Program-made: the position numbers and the translations under genes
NCBI RefSeq assembly: GCF_965227725.1
Contig: NZ_CBDDGH010000001.1
Span: 62,001-126,000 of the forward strand
Source of the DNA: Shimia sp965227725
GTDB lineage: Bacteria > Pseudomonadota > Alphaproteobacteria > Rhodobacterales > Rhodobacteraceae
Length of the DNA: 64,000 nt
Reading direction: 5' to 3'
Shown here: positions 61,154 through 64,000 of the stretch, in pieces
How the letters are laid out: every line of letters starts with the position of its first letter
Numbering within the stretch: the stretch's first letter is position 1
The notes under the pieces: generated by a model
What the model saw: only the letters and a program-made list of their open reading frames with translations
Database searches by the model: none
What the model was told of the DNA's origin: nothing

Positions 61154-61387
61154 TGCGATTACCTCTCCATATCCCCCGAAGGCCCCGGTTCAGTTGAAAC
61201 ACGTTCTAAATCAAGGCTTTCACAATTAGCTTAAGATGCCGTGAAAAGCCCCCTAAGTGAAGAAAAAATGCAGCATTTTCGGGCGCAGATCACAAAAATA
61301 TGGTCAGAATGTGACGACGGCGCCCCACCCGATATGAGACGCCGTGACCAATATTTTACCGTGTATGGAAATGTTTCCAGAGCGCGA

Positions 61388-62728
61388 TCAATCGCTCAGC
61401 AGCACCGCACCAAGCGAGTTCGCACTGCTCTCAACGATTCTCACGCGTTTGATGTCCCCAACCCGGCCCTTGGGGTCCTGCACATAGACTGCGTGCAGAT
61501 AGTCGGACTTGCCCACCATCTGCCCCTCAAGGCGACCGGGCTTTTCATAAAGCACGCTCACTTCACGCCCCACCATGCCGTCCTGAATTTCACGCTGCTG
61601 GGTGCCAAGCAGGGCCTGCAGGCGCTGAAGACGGTCGTTGGCCTCGGCCTCGTCCACCAGCGGACGTTCTGCTGCCGGGGTGCCCGGACGTGTGGAATAT
61701 TTGAAGCTGTAGGCCTGCCCGTATTTGACCTCTTTGATCAAATCCATGGTGTCCTGAAAATCCTCTTCGGTCTCTTCCGGGAAGCCAACGATAAAATCAC
61801 CAGACAACAGCAGGTCCGGCCGTGCCGCACGAATGCGCTCGATCAGCCGCAAATAGCTGTCACGGTCATGGCTGCGGTTCATACGTTTGAGGATCTTGTT
61901 GGAGCCTGATTGCACCGGCAAGTGCAGGTAAGGCATCAGTTTTTCGCAGGTGCCATGGGCCTCGATCAGGTCATCCATCATGTCGTTGGGGTGGGAAGTG
62001 GTGAAGCGGATGCGCTCCAGCCCGTCGATCTTATCGAGCTCCCAGATCAGCCCCGCGAGGGTCATATCGCCGCCGCCATAGGCGCCATGATAGGCATTCA
62101 CATTCTGCCCCAGGAGAGTGATCTCACGCACCCCGCGCTCCACCAGATCACGCGCCTCGGTCAGCACGCGATCCACAGGGCGGCTCACTTCGGCCCCACG
62201 GGTGTAAGGCACCACGCAGAAGGCACAGAATTTGTCACAGCCTTCCTGCACGGTCAGAAACGCAGTGGGCGCGCGCTTGGCTTTGGAGCGGCCTTTGAGC
62301 TTTTCGAATTTGTCTTCTTCCGGGAAATCCGTGTCGAGCGCCTTCACCCCCTCTTGGGTTTTGGCCTCCATCTCCGGCAGGCGGTGATAGGCCTGCGGCC
62401 CCACAACCAGATCCACCAACGGCTGGCGGCGCATGATCTCTTCGCCCTCAGCTTGGGCCACACAGCCCGCCACGCCGATCTTCAGGTTGGGCTTTTCCGC
62501 CTTCAGCCCCTTGAAGCGGCCCAACTCGGAATAGACCTTCTCGGCTGCCTTTTCCCGGATGTGACAGGTGTTGAGCAGGATCATATCCGCATCATCCGCG
62601 CTGTCGGTGGTCTCATAGCCCGCGCCGCCCATGGCTTCGGCCATCCGCTCGCTGTCATAAACATTCATCTGACACCCGTAGGTCTTGATGAAGAGCTTCT
62701 TTTTCTCAGCTGCAGTGTTCTCGGCCAT
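61388..62728 (-). CDS. miaB: tRNA-2-methylthio-N6-dimethylallyladenosine synthase
   Basis: The 446-residue radical-SAM enzyme adds the methylthio group to i6A37 in tRNA. The N-terminal cluster-binding domain opens with KLFIKTYGCQMNVYDSERM, followed by LLNTCHIREKAAEK and GCVAQAEG. The radical-SAM C-x3-C-x2-C motif is in EGCDKFCAFCVVPYTRGAE. A TRAM domain ends the protein (about 380-440). AGGA lies ahead of the ATG at 62728. A 234-base gap separates it from the OmpA-like gene; it contains no gene that I can support. Confidence 0.97.
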   Translation of the reverse strand: MAENTAAEKKKLFIKTYGCQMNVYDSERMAEAMGGAGYETTDSADDADMILLNTCHIREKAAEKVYSELGRFKGLKAEKPNLKIGVAGCVAQAEGEEIMRRQPLVDLVVGPQAYHRLPEMEAKTQEGVKALDTDFPEEDKFEKLKGRSKAKRAPTAFLTVQEGCDKFCAFCVVPYTRGAEVSRPVDRVLTEARDLVERGVREITLLGQNVNAYHGAYGGGDMTLAGLIWELDKIDGLERIRFTTSHPNDMMDDLIEAHGTCEKLMPYLHLPVQSGSNKILKRMNRSHDRDSYLRLIERIRAARPDLLLSGDFIVGFPEETEEDFQDTMDLIKEVKYGQAYSFKYSTRPGTPAAERPLVDEAEANDRLQRLQALLGTQQREIQDGMVGREVSVLYEKPGRLEGQMVGKSDYLHAVYVQDPKGRVGDIKRVRIVESSANSLGAVLLSD

Positions 62729-62871
62729 GGCTCACATCCTGTCGCGTCTCGCGGTTTCAAGGCGTTTCCCTACATCAAAATGAGGGGTGCTTGCAATGCG
62801 GAGGCTTTTACCTGATTTTGACGGAAACAAGAGTATGAAAGAACGGGCAAAAATCGCATGTGGGGCAGCGT

Positions 62872-63741
62872 ATGACATACGACTCGCTGGAGCAGTTCCT
62901 GCAAACCGGCCAAGAGCATCTCGCCAAGGGGCCGGTGGCGCTGATCTTTGCCGAAGATGACGTGGAGGTGGACAGCACCCTGCGCCACCATCTGTCGCTC
63001 GGTTTCAAAGCCGTCATCGCCTTCATGCCCGCGTCTTTTGAGATGGCAACGGATCTTGTGGACCGCTGTCAGCGTGTGACCATGGACAGACCCTCCGGCC
63101 CGCCGATGCGCGAGACGGTCAATGCGATCACCAAGGCCGCGCCGGACATCTGGATCTACTACTGCTTTAACGCCGAGTATCTGTTCTTCCCGTTCTGTGA
63201 AACGCGCGGCATTGGCGAAATGCTGACCTTTCACACCGAGGAGCGCCGCGACGCGATGCTCACCTATGTGATCGATCTCTATGCCGCCGACCTCTACCAG
63301 ACGCCAAACGCTGTGGCGCTGGACACCGCACAGCTGGACCGCTCCGGCTACTACGCGCTGGCACGGCTGGATGCCGACAACCACAACCATCCCAGAGAGC
63401 GGCAACTCGATTTCTTTGGCGGCCTGCGCTGGCGCTTTGAGGAGCATATCCCCGCCAACCGCCGTAAAATCGACCGGATTTCGATCTTCCGCAGCAAGCC
63501 GGACCTGATCCTGAACGAGGATTTCACCTTCAACGATCAGGAATACAACACCTACGCCTGCCCGTGGCACAACAACCTGACCGCCGCCGTCTGCTCCTTC
63601 CGCACCGCCAAGGCGCTGAAGTCCAACCCCGGCTCAACTTTCGACATTCAACAATTCAGCTGGCACAACTCCGTGCGCTTTGAGTGGCACTCCCGCCAAT
63701 TGCTCGACCTCGGCCTGATGGAACCGGGGCAGTGGTTTTAG
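62872..63741 (+). CDS. Probable glycosyltransferase family 2-like protein
   Basis: A 289-residue soluble protein. The first 100 residues (GPVALIFAEDDVEVDSTLRH; GFKAVIAFMPASFEMATDLV) look like a degenerate glycosyltransferase 2 fold, as in the Glyco_tranf_2_4 type. The middle is rich in aromatic residues (FNAEYLFFPFCETRGIGEML). The C-terminal half has conserved-looking segments NDQEYNTYACPWHNNLTA and FDIQQFSWHNSVRFEWHSRQ. I remember similar proteins as common in Rhodobacterales without a known role. The ATG at 62872 or one four codons earlier may be the start; neither has a clear ribosome site. It is divergent from miaB. Confidence 0.65.
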   Translation: MTYDSLEQFLQTGQEHLAKGPVALIFAEDDVEVDSTLRHHLSLGFKAVIAFMPASFEMATDLVDRCQRVTMDRPSGPPMRETVNAITKAAPDIWIYYCFNAEYLFFPFCETRGIGEMLTFHTEERRDAMLTYVIDLYAADLYQTPNAVALDTAQLDRSGYYALARLDADNHNHPRERQLDFFGGLRWRFEEHIPANRRKIDRISIFRSKPDLILNEDFTFNDQEYNTYACPWHNNLTAAVCSFRTAKALKSNPGSTFDIQQFSWHNSVRFEWHSRQLLDLGLMEPGQWF

Positions 63742-64000
63742 GGATAAGCGTTCTGAGGGCTTTAGGAGGCCTGTCGCCAGCCACAATCGCCCCACCAGAG
63801 AATTGACTTAGAGCATCGTCCTGAAATCGTGGATCACACGGTCTCAACCAATGCTCAGGAGGCAAAGCCGACCAGACCCCGACCCTCCCCAAGGGAGGGG
63901 GCTTCACCCCCACCCAGGGCCGGGGGCTGGCCTATGTGACCGGATACAGCCGTTTCAGATTTGTTGAGCGATGCACTAGAACCCCACCAAAACCGCACCT
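63742..64000. other. Right-end intergenic sequence
   Basis: These 259 bases hold a small inverted repeat (CCCTCC/GGAGGG around 63882-63899) followed by GC-rich short repeats. I see no reading frame, RNA gene or mobile element that I can support before the window ends. Confidence 0.4.

Noticed and set aside
63742..64000. Mobile element remnant at the right end
   Set aside because: Only short GC-rich repeats are visible; there is no transposase fragment or target duplication.

Overview
The window is about 60% GC and reads as chromosomal DNA from a Rhodobacterales (Roseobacter-group) alphaproteobacterium. The main clues are gene order typical of that group (miaB ... phoH-ybeY-corC-lnt), a metK leader matching the SAM/SAH riboswitch known chiefly from Rhodobacteraceae, a norCBQD/nirKV cluster with NnrR-type sites, a PccR-like operator before prpE, and a DUF1127 protein. 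I see no rRNA, tRNA, CRISPR array, insertion sequence or prophage. I support 55 protein genes, one of them a 57-codon gene inside the nor operon that is easy to miss.

Layout. 1-7.5 kb: housekeeping genes (DUF1127 tail, prmA, an MFS transporter, priA, transaldolase) and a protein that looks like an inactive M48 peptidase. 7.5-14.6 kb: a SPOR envelope protein, then a tightly coupled nucleoside-salvage operon read leftwards (VOC/bicupin-cdd-deoA-deoB-add-upp). 14.7-22.2 kb: central carbon metabolism (maeB, prpE, nadK, glyA) plus a YceI protein. 22.3-31.6 kb: a denitrification island. norC-norB-norQ-norD, two tiny membrane proteins and nnrS are read leftwards behind a Crp/Fnr regulator, and nirK-nirV is read rightwards. 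Together they reduce nitrite to nitrous oxide. 31.6-36.5 kb: a fructose-type ABC importer with its kinase (frcBCAK) and a divergent ROK regulator.

36.7-44.0 kb: the most unusual part. It holds homologues of the alginate polymerisation core, Alg44 and Alg8, followed by an AlgD-like GDP-mannose dehydrogenase and an 870-residue RTX protein. The rest of the known alginate export and modification set is absent here, and the Alg44 PilZ domain has lost its recognisable c-di-GMP ligands. 44.0-51.3 kb: a signalling block with a LuxR-type response regulator, a small cysteine-free SUOX-fold periplasmic protein, a hybrid histidine kinase with REC and HPt domains, a second kinase with two periplasmic solute-binding domains, and a stand-alone receiver. 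Similar hyphenated palindromes precede two of these units.

51.4-63.7 kb: aroA, trmB, a BASS-family transporter, metK under the riboswitch, lnt, corC, ybeY, phoH, two small envelope proteins sharing a two-cysteine domain, miaB, and a probable glycosyltransferase. The two-cysteine domain also appears in the SPOR protein at 8 kb, which links three envelope proteins. A GC-rich intergenic repeat occurs twice, downstream of trmB and between phoH and ybeY.
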